Origin: Sphingobium soli
GTDB lineage: Bacteria; Pseudomonadota; Alphaproteobacteria; Sphingomonadales; Sphingomonadaceae
Reading direction: 5' to 3'
Length of the DNA stretch: 64,000 nucleotides
Assembly (NCBI RefSeq): GCF_020782245.1
Contig: NZ_JAJGNP010000013.1
Location: forward strand, 1-64,000
Position 1 is the stretch's first letter. Every line of letters starts with the position of its first letter. Made by a program: the position numbers and the translations under genes. Below, in pieces: positions 23,683-33,230 of this stretch. Under the pieces are notes generated by a model. That model saw only the letters and a program-made list of their open reading frames with translations. It had not been told where the DNA came from and did no database searches.

Positions 23683-24444
23683 ATGGACATGCGTGATGTC
23701 GCAGCAATCGTCACGGGAGGCGCATCGGGCCTGGGTGGCGCGACAGCCTCGATGCTTGCCGCGCACGGCGCACGGGTCGCGATCTTCGATCTCAATGAGG
23801 AGCAGGGGACCAGGAAGGCCCAGGAATTGGGCGGCGCGTTCTACCGGGTCGATGTCGCCGACGCGCAGAGCGTGAAGGATGGGCTGGAAGCCGCAGCACA
23901 AGCGCACGGAACGGCGCGCATCTTGGTGAATTGCGCAGGCGTCGCGCCGGCGATCAAGACGGTCGGTCGGGAAAATGTGCCGCATCCGCTCGACAGCTTT
24001 CGCCGCGCCGTCGAGATCAATCTCATCGGCAGCTTCAACGTCATCGCCCAGTTCGCCGCCCTTCTGACCGCTGCCGAGCCTGTCGGCGAGGAACGTGGCG
24101 TCATCGTCAACACCGCAAGTGTCGCTGCTTATGACGGGCAGATGGGTCAGGCGGCCTACGCCGCGTCAAAAGGAGGCGTCGTGGGCATGACGCTACCGGT
24201 CGCCCGCGATCTGGCGCAGCACAAGATCAGGGTCATGACGGTCGCGCCGGGCATCTTCCTGACGCCGATGCTGATGGGATTGCCCCAGCCGGCGCAGGAT
24301 TCGCTTGGTCAGCAGGTCCCGCATCCCAGCCGCTTGGGCCGCCCGGAAGAATATGCTCAACTGGTGGAAGCCATCATCGGCAACCCCATGCTCAATGGTG
24401 AAGTCATCAGGCTCGACGGCGCGATCAGAATGGCGCCGCGATAG
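23683..24444 (+). CDS. Short-chain dehydrogenase 2, 3-hydroxyacyl-CoA dehydrogenase (HSD10-like) type
   Basis: This 253-residue SDR has TGGASGLGGATA, DLNEEQG (aspartate, NAD preference), NCAGVAPA, catalytic S (NTASVAAYDG) and Y-x3-K (AYAASKGGVVGM). The C-terminal TVAPGIFLTPMLMGLPQPAQDSLGQQVPHPSRLGRPEEYA, read in segments, is characteristic of the type II 3-hydroxyacyl-CoA dehydrogenase (HSD10) branch. It would oxidise the hydroxyacyl-CoA made by the hydratases. It lies 56 bp after the flavin reductase and 12 bp before the next SnoaL-like gene. Confidence 0.9.
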   Translation: MDMRDVAAIVTGGASGLGGATASMLAAHGARVAIFDLNEEQGTRKAQELGGAFYRVDVADAQSVKDGLEAAAQAHGTARILVNCAGVAPAIKTVGRENVPHPLDSFRRAVEINLIGSFNVIAQFAALLTAAEPVGEERGVIVNTASVAAYDGQMGQAAYAASKGGVVGMTLPVARDLAQHKIRVMTVAPGIFLTPMLMGLPQPAQDSLGQQVPHPSRLGRPEEYAQLVEAIIGNPMLNGEVIRLDGAIRMAPR

Positions 24445-24456
24445 AAGGAGAGAGAA

Positions 24457-24963
24457 ATGGACCTGGAGCAACGCATTCGCCGACTGGAGGATCGCAATGC
24501 GATCTCGGATCTCGTCGTCTCCTATTTCCTGGCGTCTGACGATGACGATTCCGACAGCGTGGCGGCCAGCTTCATTCCCGACGCCACATTCAGTTCTTCG
24601 GGCGTTCTCAATGCGACCGGTCGCGATGCCATCGTCGAATTCATAAAGACGGCTCGTTCCTATATGGGGCTCACGGTACACACTCCCCATTATGTCCAGT
24701 GCCGGTTCGAGTCCGACGATCGGGCTACCGGCCTTGTCGGCGCGCACCTGGAACTGGTCCTGGGGGGCACCAGCGTCGTCGGTGCCGTCCGCTATGTCGA
24801 CAGCTATGTCCGAGACGGCGAGGTCTGGCGCTTTGCCTCACGCGATATGCGCACCGTTCATATCGCACCGTGGGATGAGGTCGGCGAGGCGTTCGCCTCG
24901 ACGACCCCGGTGCGCTGGCCGGGCGGCGAAGCAGCCGCCTCGGATTTCCCGCGCAAGTGTTAG
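24457..24963 (+). CDS. SnoaL-like (NTF2-fold) protein 3
   Basis: The 168-residue protein starts after AGGAGAG. The pattern DLEQRIRRLEDRNAISDLVVSYFLASDDDDSD, FIPDATFSSSG, TVHTPHYVQCRF, YVDSYVRDGEVWRFASRDMRTVHIAPWDE fits the SnoaL_4 group, with the conserved D-x-Y and a histidine in the centre of the cone. No activity can be assigned. It is the last gene of the rightward operon that begins at the TonB receptor or at 20120; a stem-loop follows. Confidence 0.8.
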   Translation: MDLEQRIRRLEDRNAISDLVVSYFLASDDDDSDSVAASFIPDATFSSSGVLNATGRDAIVEFIKTARSYMGLTVHTPHYVQCRFESDDRATGLVGAHLELVLGGTSVVGAVRYVDSYVRDGEVWRFASRDMRTVHIAPWDEVGEAFASTTPVRWPGGEAAASDFPRKC

Positions 24964-24973
24964 TCGTAGCGCA

Positions 24974-25003
24974 GGCGTGCCGGTCCGCTGGACATCGCAC
25001 GCC
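24974..25003. terminator. Bidirectional stem-loop in the convergent gap
   Basis: Outer arms GGCGTGC 24974-24980 / GCACGCC 24997-25003 enclose an inner GTCC/GGAC stem with a 3-nt loop, between the ends of the rightward SnoaL-like gene and the leftward hydrolase gene. Confidence 0.6.
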
Positions 25004-25006
25004 AGC

Positions 25007-25791
25007 TTATATCACGTCATGGCGATTGCCGCTCGTCCCGACGTCAGGTGCTGCCCAAAGTTCATCCAGAAACGCCCGCATCGCATTCCATGAGCGACGA
25101 TCGGCAACGGGATCGTAGCGAAGCCAGTCGGGAAGGCCACGCTCACGCGCCCTGGGATTTGTGAAGCTGTGACGGACCCCGCCATAGACATGCATCTCCC
25201 AACGAACCTCCGCTTCCCGCATCGTCTGCTCGAAATGCAGCCGCTGTTCTGCGTCGATGGAGGGATCGTCCGCAAAAGTATCGCTGCCTTGATGTTCGGC
25301 GCATCCTGTGGCGCGGTCGACGCCAGGCCGCTGTGAAAGCCCACCACGGCTCCGATGTCGCGGCCGGTAAGCGCCAACTCCAGCGCCATCGTACCGCCAA
25401 AGCAGAAGCCGATCGCACCAATCTTCGCAGGATCGACCTCCGGTTGCGCAAGCAGCGCCTCATAGGCAGGCACCACACGCTCGCGCACGCAGTCACTGCT
25501 TCTCTGCAAGGGTTCGAGCTTCTGTAGAACCTCCTCGAGCCCGCTCAGTTCGCGCGCCTCGCCATGAAGGTCGCACGCCAGCGCGACATAGCCCATCTCG
25601 GATGCAATCCGCTCGGCGCGCAGGATCGCCTGGTCGCTCAGGCCATAGCCTTCGGGAAAGACGAGGACACCAGGGTGCGGTCCTGCGCCAGCGGGTAGGG
25701 CAAGATGTCCGCGCATCGCCAGCCCGTCCGCCACATAATCCACCGTCCGCACGCTGATCGCGCGTGCGTCCCTTGGCGACCGGCCGGTCAC
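25007..25791 (-). pseudogene. Dienelactone hydrolase family protein, frameshifted
   Basis: The N-terminal part starts at GTG 25791, overlapping the CoA-transferase stop. It is a good DLH-fold hydrolase with the nucleophile in GAIGFCFGGTMALE and VVGFHSGLAS. After PNIKAAIL, at about 25275, the frame breaks. The expected C-terminal part, ADDPSIDAEQRLHFEQTM, EMHVYGGVRHSFTNPRA (with the catalytic histidine) and DRRSWNAMRAFLDELW, continues in another frame to 25007. The missing VCxGA-type strand implies a deletion of roughly ten bases. The unbroken frame to 25012 gives a scrambled tail without the histidine. It would be the natural lactone hydrolase of the pathway. A sequencing error is possible. 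Confidence 0.82.
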
Positions 25792-26429
25792 AACGCCACC
25801 TCGAAGGAGGCGGACGTCTTTGCCGCGACATCCTGGTGCGTCACGCCGGGCCCGAGCTCGATCAGCCTGAAGGGGCTGTCATGGTCGGCCCGCTGGAATA
25901 CGGCCAGGTCGGTGATGATCATGTCTACCACATTCTTGCCGGTCAGCGGCAGCGTGCATTCCGGAATGAACTTGGGGTCGCCATTCTTGGAAGTGTGTTC
26001 CATAACGACGATGATCTTCTTGACGCCCGCCACCAGATCCATCGCGCCGCCCATGCCCTTGATCATCTTGCCGGGGATCATCCAGTTGGCAATGTCGCCA
26101 TTCTCCGCAATCTCCATCGCGCCAAGCACGGTCAGGTCGATATGCCCGCCACGGATCATCGCGAAGCTGTCCGACGAGCTGAAATAGGCGGTTTGTGGAA
26201 GTTCGCTGATCGTCTGCTTGCCGGCATTGATCAGGTCCGCATCCTCCTCGCCGTCGAGCGGAAAGGGACCGATGCCGAGCATGCCATTCTCGCTCTGGAG
26301 CGTGACTTGCACACCGGCCGGAATATGGTTCGCCACAAGCGTCGGGATGCCGATGCCCAGATTGACGTAGAAGCCGTCCTCAAGCTCCTTTGCCGCGCGC
26401 GCAGCCATTTCATCTCTGCTCCAGGCCAT
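25788..26429 (-). CDS. 3-oxoacid CoA-transferase subunit B
   Basis: The 213-residue subunit carries the catalytic glutamate E47 in the SENG motif ([12 protein letters not shown]), the [13 protein letters not shown] nucleotide-like loop and the C-terminal [16 protein letters not shown] typical of PcaJ/ScoB/AtoA proteins. With subunit A it moves CoA from succinyl-CoA or acetyl-CoA to a beta-keto acid. Its start overlaps the subunit A stop by one base (TAATG) and its stop overlaps the hydrolase start. It probably acts on a late intermediate of the ring-opened chain. Confidence 0.93.
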   Translation of the reverse strand: MAWSRDEMAARAAKELEDGFYVNLGIGIPTLVANHIPAGVQVTLQSENGMLGIGPFPLDGEEDADLINAGKQTISELPQTAYFSSSDSFAMIRGGHIDLTVLGAMEIAENGDIANWMIPGKMIKGMGGAMDLVAGVKKIIVVMEHTSKNGDPKFIPECTLPLTGKNVVDMIITDLAVFQRADHDSPFRLIELGPGVTHQDVAAKTSASFEVAL

Positions 26430-27136
26430 TATGCGTCTTCCCTCTGACGAACGGTGCGGAATTCGATCTTCTTCTCGTAGGGTGCCCCCACGATCATGCG
26501 CTGGACATAGACGCCAGGGAGGTGGATCGCATCGGGATCAAGCGATCCCACCGGCACGATTTCTTCCACCTCGACCACGCATATCTTGCCGCAGGTCGCA
26601 GCGGGCATGTTGAAGTTGCGTGCGGTCTTGCGAAAGATGACATTGCCGCTCTCGTCGGCTTTCCACGCCTTGATCAGGCTGAGGTCGGCGAAGATGCCGC
26701 GTTCGAGGATATAGTCCTCGCCGCCGAAGCTCTTCACTTCCTTGCCCTGCGCCACCTGCGTCCCGACGCCGGTCTTGGTGTAGAAGCCGGGGATGCCCGC
26801 ACCACCCGCGCGCATACGTTCCGCCAGCGTGCCCTGGGGACAGAATTCCACCTCCAGTTCGCCCGCCAGATATTGCCGCTCGAACTCCTTGTTCTCGCCG
26901 ACATAGGAGGCGATCATCTTGGCGACCTGCCGCGTGCGCAGCAGCTTGCCGATCCCCTCATTGTCGATGCCGGCATTGTTGGAGGCGAAGGTCAGGCCGG
27001 AAACACCGCTGTCGCGCACCGCGTCGAGCAGCCTTTCCGGAATGCCGCAGAGGCCAAAGCCGCCCGAGGCAATGAGTAGACCGTCCTGCAAGATGCCGGC
27101 GAGCGCCGAGGCTGCGTCGGGAAAAAGCTTCTTCAT
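26429..27136 (-). CDS. 3-oxoacid CoA-transferase subunit A
   Basis: The protein has 235 residues from the ATG at 27136, which overlaps the thiolase TGA (ATGA); a longer frame to 27193 would intrude into the thiolase gene. [20 protein letters not shown] is followed by the glycine loop [36 protein letters not shown] and [14 protein letters not shown], all hallmarks of PcaI/ScoA/AtoD. It forms the heteromeric transferase with subunit B. It is translationally coupled on both sides in a thiolase-transferase-hydrolase operon. Confidence 0.93.
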   Translation of the reverse strand: MKKLFPDAASALAGILQDGLLIASGGFGLCGIPERLLDAVRDSGVSGLTFASNNAGIDNEGIGKLLRTRQVAKMIASYVGENKEFERQYLAGELEVEFCPQGTLAERMRAGGAGIPGFYTKTGVGTQVAQGKEVKSFGGEDYILERGIFADLSLIKAWKADESGNVIFRKTARNFNMPAATCGKICVVEVEEIVPVGSLDPDAIHLPGVYVQRMIVGAPYEKKIEFRTVRQREDA

Positions 27137-28323
27137 TCCGCGCCTCCCACACGCTCCACCACCATGGCGATGCCCTGACCGCCGCCGATGCACATGGTGA
27201 TCAGGCCATAGCGCCCGCCGATCCGCTCAAGCTCGTAGATCGCCTTGACGGTCAGGATCGCACCGGTCGCACCTACCGGATGGCCCAGTGATACGCCCGA
27301 GCCGTTCGGATTGACCTTCTCCGGATCGAACCCGAGCACCTTGGCAACCGCGCACGCCTGCGCCGCAAAGGCCTCGTTGGACTCGATGACGTCCATCTGC
27401 TCGAGCGCCAGGCCCGCCCGTTCGAGCGCTATAGGGACCGCCTTGACGGGACCGATACCCATCCGGTCGGGTTGCACACCGGCATGGCCCCAGCCAATAA
27501 TCCGCGCGAGCGGCTTGAGGCCATCGCGGTCGACGGCGGCCTGCGACGCAAGGACGATCGCGGCCGCGCCGTCGTTGATCCCCGAAGCATTGCCTGCCGT
27601 TACGGTGCCATCCTTCTTGAACACCGCCTTCAGACCCGACAGGCTCGCGACAGAGACGTCGGCCCGGACATGTTCGTCGGTATCGAACATTTTGGTGCCC
27701 TTGCGATCCTTGACCTCGATCGGCAGGATCTGGGAGGTGAAGCGCCCCTCCTGCTGCGCTCGTGCCGCCCGGCTATGGCTCAGGACCGCAAGCTCATCCT
27801 GATCCTGCCGCGAGATATCATGATCGGCCGCGACATTCTCGGCCGTGATTCCCATGTGCATGCCTTCGAAGGGATCGCTCAGCACCGCGAGCAGCGTATC
27901 GACCATCTTGATCTCGCCCATCTTCTGACCGAAGCGGGCCGCAGCCACCGAATGGGGCGAGCGGGTCATCGACTCCGCGCCGCCGGCCACGGCGAACTCG
28001 CATTCATCGAGCGCGATCATCTGCGCAGCAGATATGATCGCCTGCAGGCCCGAGCCGCATAGTCGGTTGAGTGTCAGTGCAGGCGCTTCGATCGGAATTC
28101 CGGCGTCGACCGCGGCGACACGGGCAAGATAGGCATCCTTCGGCTCACTGGGAATGACATTGCCCATGACCACATGGCCGACCTGATCGGCGCCGATGCC
28201 GGCGCGCTCGATGGACTCGGCGATGACGGCAGCGCCGAGCTTGGCTGGCGGAACATCGCGAAGGCTTCCCCCAAAGTCGCCGATCGCGGTACGCACGCCG
28301 GACAGGATATAAATTGGTTTCAT
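27133..28323 (-). CDS. Acetyl-CoA acetyltransferase / 3-ketoacyl-CoA thiolase
   Basis: This 396-residue thiolase has nucleophile C89 (TLNRLCGSGLQAI), NEAFAAQA, catalytic histidine in GHPVGATGA and the second cysteine in CIGGGQG. The ATG follows GAGGAAG. It would cleave the 3-oxoacyl-CoA formed from the opened ring into acetyl-CoA and a shorter acyl-CoA. It is read after the BVMO gene on the same strand, separated by 158 bp containing a stem-loop. Confidence 0.95.
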   Translation of the reverse strand: MKPIYILSGVRTAIGDFGGSLRDVPPAKLGAAVIAESIERAGIGADQVGHVVMGNVIPSEPKDAYLARVAAVDAGIPIEAPALTLNRLCGSGLQAIISAAQMIALDECEFAVAGGAESMTRSPHSVAAARFGQKMGEIKMVDTLLAVLSDPFEGMHMGITAENVAADHDISRQDQDELAVLSHSRAARAQQEGRFTSQILPIEVKDRKGTKMFDTDEHVRADVSVASLSGLKAVFKKDGTVTAGNASGINDGAAAIVLASQAAVDRDGLKPLARIIGWGHAGVQPDRMGIGPVKAVPIALERAGLALEQMDVIESNEAFAAQACAVAKVLGFDPEKVNPNGSGVSLGHPVGATGAILTVKAIYELERIGGRYGLITMCIGGGQGIAMVVERVGGAE

Positions 28324-28435
28324 GGCTTCCTCATCTTTTGGTGGACGGGTCTAGATGCGCCGATGGCGTCCTGCGGAACGGTCGCGCCGGCGCGCGGGGT
28401 GGATCTTGTGGCGATGAAACTGCACACTTCGAGCC

Positions 28436-28469
28436 GGGTTCGCCGATCCTGGATGAACTGCGCGAACCC
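28436..28469 (-). other. Stem-loop between BVMO and thiolase genes
   Basis: Arms GGGTTCGC 28436-28443 and GCGAACCC 28462-28469, with an 18-nt loop, lie just past the BVMO stop in the leftward transcript. It could be a partial terminator separating BVMO from the thiolase operon. Nothing else is recognisable in the 158-bp gap. Confidence 0.4.
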
Positions 28470-28481
28470 GTGATCAAACGC

Positions 28482-30119
<1,638 letters not shown>

Positions 30120-30152
30120 GACACATCTCTCCTTGGAACGATCTTTCTTACT

Positions 30153-30170
30153 GTCAACGCCCGCGTTGAC
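30153..30170. promoter_or_regulatory. Island operator site 6 (GTCAAC-GCCCGC-GTTGAC)
   Basis: Perfect 6-bp arms lie 34 bp upstream of the BVMO start, with another GTCAA half-site just beyond (GATCTGTCAAGG). An IS3 element begins 43 bp further out, so this is the last part of the original promoter region. Confidence 0.8.
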
Positions 30171-30275
30171 GATCTGTCAAGGAGATTTGAAGTGGCGGCC
30201 ATCTCAGAAGTTTGATCTGCCCCCTGCTGAGTGGCCCAGAGACTATGATAGTCTGGACCACGAAAGGGATGACAG

Positions 30276-30554
30276 ATGCTATTCAAGAAGCACAAGCCGG
30301 AAGAGATCATCGGCAAGCTGCGTGAAGTTGAGATTGTGCTGGCGCAGGGGGCCTCGACCGCCGAAGCATGCCGTCGGATCGGGGTCAGCGAGCAGACCTA
30401 TTATCGCTGGCGCAAGGAATATGGCGGGCTGAAGACCGACCAGGCACGGCGGATGAAGGATCTGGAGAAGGAAAACCAGCGGCTGCGCCGGGCGATCTCG
30501 GACCTGACTTTGGATAAGCTGATCCTGCAGGAGGCGGCAAAGGGAAACTTCTAA
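30276..30554 (+). CDS. IS3-family transposase OrfA
   Basis: The 92-residue HTH_Tnp_1 protein starts [20 protein letters not shown]. The helix-turn-helix ([25 protein letters not shown]) is followed by a leucine-zipper helix ([20 protein letters not shown]). It binds the IS ends. Its frame closes at 30554; orfB is read in the -1 frame, and the overlapping A/G-rich stretch near 30537-30548 (GCAAAGGGAAAC) is a likely slippage site for the OrfAB fusion. Confidence 0.93.
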   Translation: MLFKKHKPEEIIGKLREVEIVLAQGASTAEACRRIGVSEQTYYRWRKEYGGLKTDQARRMKDLEKENQRLRRAISDLTLDKLILQEAAKGNF

Positions 30555-30586
30555 GCCCCGCGCGGCGGCGACGCTGCATTGATCAT

Positions 30587-31447
30587 GTGCGACGAGAGTT
30601 TCCGGTATCCGAGCGACGGATATGCAGGGTACTGTGTCAGCATCGATCGACGCAGCGCAAGGTGCCGCGCGGGGCGGATGACGAACAGGCGCTGACAGAG
30701 GACATCATCGCCTTGGCGAGGCAATATGGTCGTTACGGCTACCGCCGGGTGAAGGCGTTGCTGTGCCATGCGGGGTGGACGGTGAACCATAAGCGGGTCG
30801 AACGGATCTGGCGGCGTGAGGGGCTGAAGGTTCCGCAGCGCCAGCCAAAGCGCGGGCGTCTATGGCTCAATGACGGATCCTGCATCCGCCTGCGGCCGGA
30901 ATATCCGGGACATGTATGGGCTTACGACTTCGTCGAAGGGCGCACGCATGATGGCCGCAAGTTCCGCATCCTGACCATCATCGATGAGGCCAGCCGGGAG
31001 TGCCTGGCGCTCGTCGTGGCGCGTCAGCTCAAGCATGAGGATGTTCTGGCGGCCTTAGCCGACCTGTTCATCTCGCGCGGCCCTCCGGCACATATACGAT
31101 CCGATAATGGCAGCGAATTTATCGCGACTGCCGTCCAGAAATGGTTGGGGCAGATCGGCGTGAAGACGCTCTACATCACGCCGGGGTCACCATGGGAGAA
31201 TGGCTATAACGAAAGCTTCAACGGGTCGCTTCGCGACGAACTGCTCAACGGCGAGATCTTCTACAGCCTCGCCGAGGCCAAAGTGCTGATCGAAGCCTGG
31301 CGGCGGCATTACAACACCGTCCGCCCGCATAACAGCCTGGGCTATCGACCACCGGCACCGGAAACGGCGACACCGCCATATCCGGCCTCCGGTTCCGCTT
31401 CGCTCCACCTCCGTCCGGATATGGCGGCGATGAGATTAATGCACTAA
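30587..31447 (+). CDS. IS3-family transposase OrfB (rve/DDE integrase core)
   Basis: The protein has 286 residues from GTG 30587, but the open frame extends back into orfA (...[22 protein letters not shown]), so the active product is probably an OrfAB fusion made by -1 frameshifting. HTH_21-like region [20 protein letters not shown], then DDE residues: D in WAYDFVEG, D in RSDNGSEF and E in [19 protein letters not shown]. The end [14 protein letters not shown] is typical. It appears intact. Confidence 0.93.
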   Translation: MRREFPVSERRICRVLCQHRSTQRKVPRGADDEQALTEDIIALARQYGRYGYRRVKALLCHAGWTVNHKRVERIWRREGLKVPQRQPKRGRLWLNDGSCIRLRPEYPGHVWAYDFVEGRTHDGRKFRILTIIDEASRECLALVVARQLKHEDVLAALADLFISRGPPAHIRSDNGSEFIATAVQKWLGQIGVKTLYITPGSPWENGYNESFNGSLRDELLNGEIFYSLAEAKVLIEAWRRHYNTVRPHNSLGYRPPAPETATPPYPASGSASLHLRPDMAAMRLMH

Positions 31448-31481
31448 TAAACCAATTGGTCCACTCGGTGGGGGCAGATCA

Positions 31482-32166
31482 TAACCGCACGGTCGAAAAC
31501 CTCTTGCATCAACTGCGGCAACCGGAGAAGTTCTGACCCTAGCAAAGCAGCCAATGGGGTATCGATTGGGGTATTTTGAGATATTAAGGGGAAAATATAG
31601 TTCAAATTCAATTGTTTGATGGTGATTATAAGGAGATGCCGGGCCTACCAAACTCTTGCGTCGCCACTTCGCCGGCCTGCGCCTGACGGGCATGACGGCG
31701 CCCTGGGTGCTCGACGGGCCGATGGATGGCGATACCTTCCAGGTCTACGTCCGCAACGTCCCGGCACCCACGTTCCGGCGCGGCGATGTCGTGGTGCTCG
31801 ACAATCTGCCCGCCCACAAGGTCCCCGGCATCCGTGAAGCGATCACCGCCCGGCGCGCCCAGCTCTTCTACCTGCCTCCCTACAGCCGCTACATGAACCC
31901 GATCGAGATGGCCTTCGCCAAACTTAAGGCGTTGTTGCGGCAAGGACCCGCGCTTGCCCACAACCTTGTCGATCCTGCTGTTGCTGCTCCGTCATTCGTC
32001 GGCAACCCGACCCGAAATGCCGGATGTGCTGCCCCGTCATTCTATATGCAAATACTATGTCAATGGGCAGGCGCCCATCTCGATATTTAACGCCGTCAGC
32101 TAATATCTCGTCACCTCACGATTTCGCGTGCGGAACGCCTCCGCCGCCCTTCGAAGGGGAGATATC
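31482..32166. other. Mobile-element junction region without intact genes
   Basis: Just after the IS3 right end an open frame runs 17 codons (NRTVENLLHQLRQPEKF) to a stop at 31534-31536, probably the tail of a gene cut off by the IS. Bases 31540-31640 are AT-rich (TATTTTGAGATATTAAGG) and unlike the surrounding DNA. An IS630-type remnant occupies about 31640-31960. The remaining 200 bp up to the porin gene hold only its promoter and RBS region. Confidence 0.5.
31656..31962 (+). pseudogene. IS630-family transposase remnant (C-terminal DDE part)
   Basis: The frame encodes RRHFAGLRLTGMTAPWVLDGPMDG, VVVLDNLPAHKVPGIREAI and LFYLPPYSRYMNPIEMAFAKLKALLRQG. These carry the last two acidic residues of the IS630 DDE domain (D in VLDN, E in NPIE). 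The N-terminal third is missing. After LLRQGPALAHNL the sequence no longer resembles transposase, although the frame stays open to 32090. No terminal repeats or duplication were found, so this is an old fragment. Confidence 0.85.
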
Positions 32167-33018
32167 ATGCATCGCTTGCCCGCTCCTGTTGCGGCATTTG
32201 TTAGTCTGCTTTCGGTCGCCCCAGCGTTCGCACAGGATGCTGCGATGCCGGCACCCGACATCGCTGTCAGCGGTTCTGCAATGCTCATATCCGATTACCG
32301 CTTCCGTGGTATATCACAGAGCGACGATCGCATGGCGCTCCAGGGCGGCATCACCCTGACGCACAAGGATGGCGCTTATGCGGGCGCGTGGGCGTCAAAT
32401 CTGTCTGGATGGGGGACGTTTGGCGGCGCCAATATGGAGCTGGATCTTCTCGCCGGCTACAAACGGTCGCTCACCGGAAATTTGGCGCTCGACGTCGGTC
32501 TGACCTGGTACATGTATCCCGGCGGAGCAGACAAGTCCGACTTCGCCGAACCCTATGTCAAATTCTCTGGAACCGCCGGCCCGACGTCGCTGACGGCGGG
32601 CGTGGCCTATGCGCCGAAACAGGAAGCGCTGGGACGCTGGTATCGGACCGGCGCTGATGCTGTGTCGGGCACCTATACCCATCCAGGCGCGAGGGGAGAC
32701 AATCTTTACATCTGGGGAGATGCAGCCGTCGCGCTGAAGGGCACGCCGCTCAGTGCGAAAGCGCATATCGGTCATTCCGACGGCAACCGCGGGCTCGGAC
32801 CCAATGCGACCAGCGTCGCGCCGACGGGCGCTTATTGGGATTGGTCGGTGGGGATGGACGCGGTCTGGCGCAACCTGACGTTGGGCGTCGCCTATGTCGA
32901 TACCGACATCGGGCGGCGCGAAGCAGCCTATCTCCAGCCCAGTTTCAGCAAGGGCCAGGACGGTTCGGGCTCCATCGCTGATGGCGCCATCCTCCTCTCA
33001 CTTTCCACAGCATTTTGA
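32167..33018 (+). CDS. TorF-family putative outer-membrane porin/channel
   Basis: The protein has 283 residues from the ATG at 32167, preceded by GGGGAGA; an in-frame ATG at 32128 would add a non-signal leader. Signal peptide PVAAFVSLLSVAPAFA-QD. The mature part is a beta-rich barrel with the family's N-terminal signature VSGSAMLISDYRFRGISQSDDRMALQGGI and repeated aromatic-girdle strands, ending ILLSLSTAF. It matches the Gcw_chp/TIGR02001 family. It lies 12 bp before the small peptide that leads the kdp operon, so it may be co-transcribed and help potassium or general solute entry. Confidence 0.85.
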   Translation: MHRLPAPVAAFVSLLSVAPAFAQDAAMPAPDIAVSGSAMLISDYRFRGISQSDDRMALQGGITLTHKDGAYAGAWASNLSGWGTFGGANMELDLLAGYKRSLTGNLALDVGLTWYMYPGGADKSDFAEPYVKFSGTAGPTSLTAGVAYAPKQEALGRWYRTGADAVSGTYTHPGARGDNLYIWGDAAVALKGTPLSAKAHIGHSDGNRGLGPNATSVAPTGAYWDWSVGMDAVWRNLTLGVAYVDTDIGRREAAYLQPSFSKGQDGSGSIADGAILLSLSTAF

Positions 33019-33030
33019 AGGAGATGACAT

Positions 33031-33114
33031 ATGCAGGATCTGTTCTGGCTGTGTGCCATGGCGGGGCTGCTGGCGGCGACACTGGCCTATGCCCGACTGT
33101 GCGATCATGCGTGA
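33031..33114 (+). CDS. 27-residue single-span membrane peptide preceding kdpF
   Basis: The sequence is MQDLFWLCAMAGLLAATLAY followed by ARLCDHA and a stop. AAGGAG lies 8 nt upstream, a well-formed RBS. One hydrophobic helix covers residues 4-20, followed by a short charged tail. It ends 9 bp before kdpF and differs from KdpF in sequence. I have the impression that similar peptides occur in kdp operons of alphaproteobacteria, but no function is established. It may be an accessory subunit of the KdpFABC complex. Confidence 0.7.
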   Translation: MQDLFWLCAMAGLLAATLAYARLCDHA

Positions 33115-33123
33115 GGTGACGCG

Positions 33124-33213
33124 ATGACGCTTGATCTCTGGCTCGCTGCGGTAACCGCACTTGGTCTTCTCGTCTATCTGGTGGCGGTGCTGCTCCGCCC
33201 TGAAAAATATTAG
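33124..33213 (+). CDS. kdpF: Potassium-transporting ATPase subunit KdpF
   Basis: This 29-residue hydrophobic peptide, [20 protein letters not shown] then AVLLRPEKY, has the invariant KdpF ending LLRPE+[KR]-aromatic. It stabilises the KdpFABC complex as a single transmembrane helix. It lies 17 bp upstream of kdpA with AAAGGGAGG in between. Confidence 0.92.
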   Translation: MTLDLWLAAVTALGLLVYLVAVLLRPEKY

Positions 33214-33230
33214 AAAGGGAGGTCAATATC

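Larger units (their letters stand above)
30213..31481 (+). mobile_element. IS3-family (IS407-type) insertion sequence, 1269 bp
   Basis: The left end TGATCTGCCCCCTGCTGAGTGG and the reverse complement of the right end TGATCTGCCCCCACCGAGTGG form terminal inverted repeats with one indel. Inside are orfA and orfB in -1 register. The flanking tetranucleotides (AGTT left, TAAC right) differ, so the usual 4-bp target duplication is absent, which suggests that one flank was exchanged by recombination or deletion after insertion. Confidence 0.9.

Noticed and set aside
33031-33114. Naming the 27-residue peptide kdpF
   Set aside because: The following 29-residue peptide has the true KdpF ending LLRPEKY; this one lacks it.
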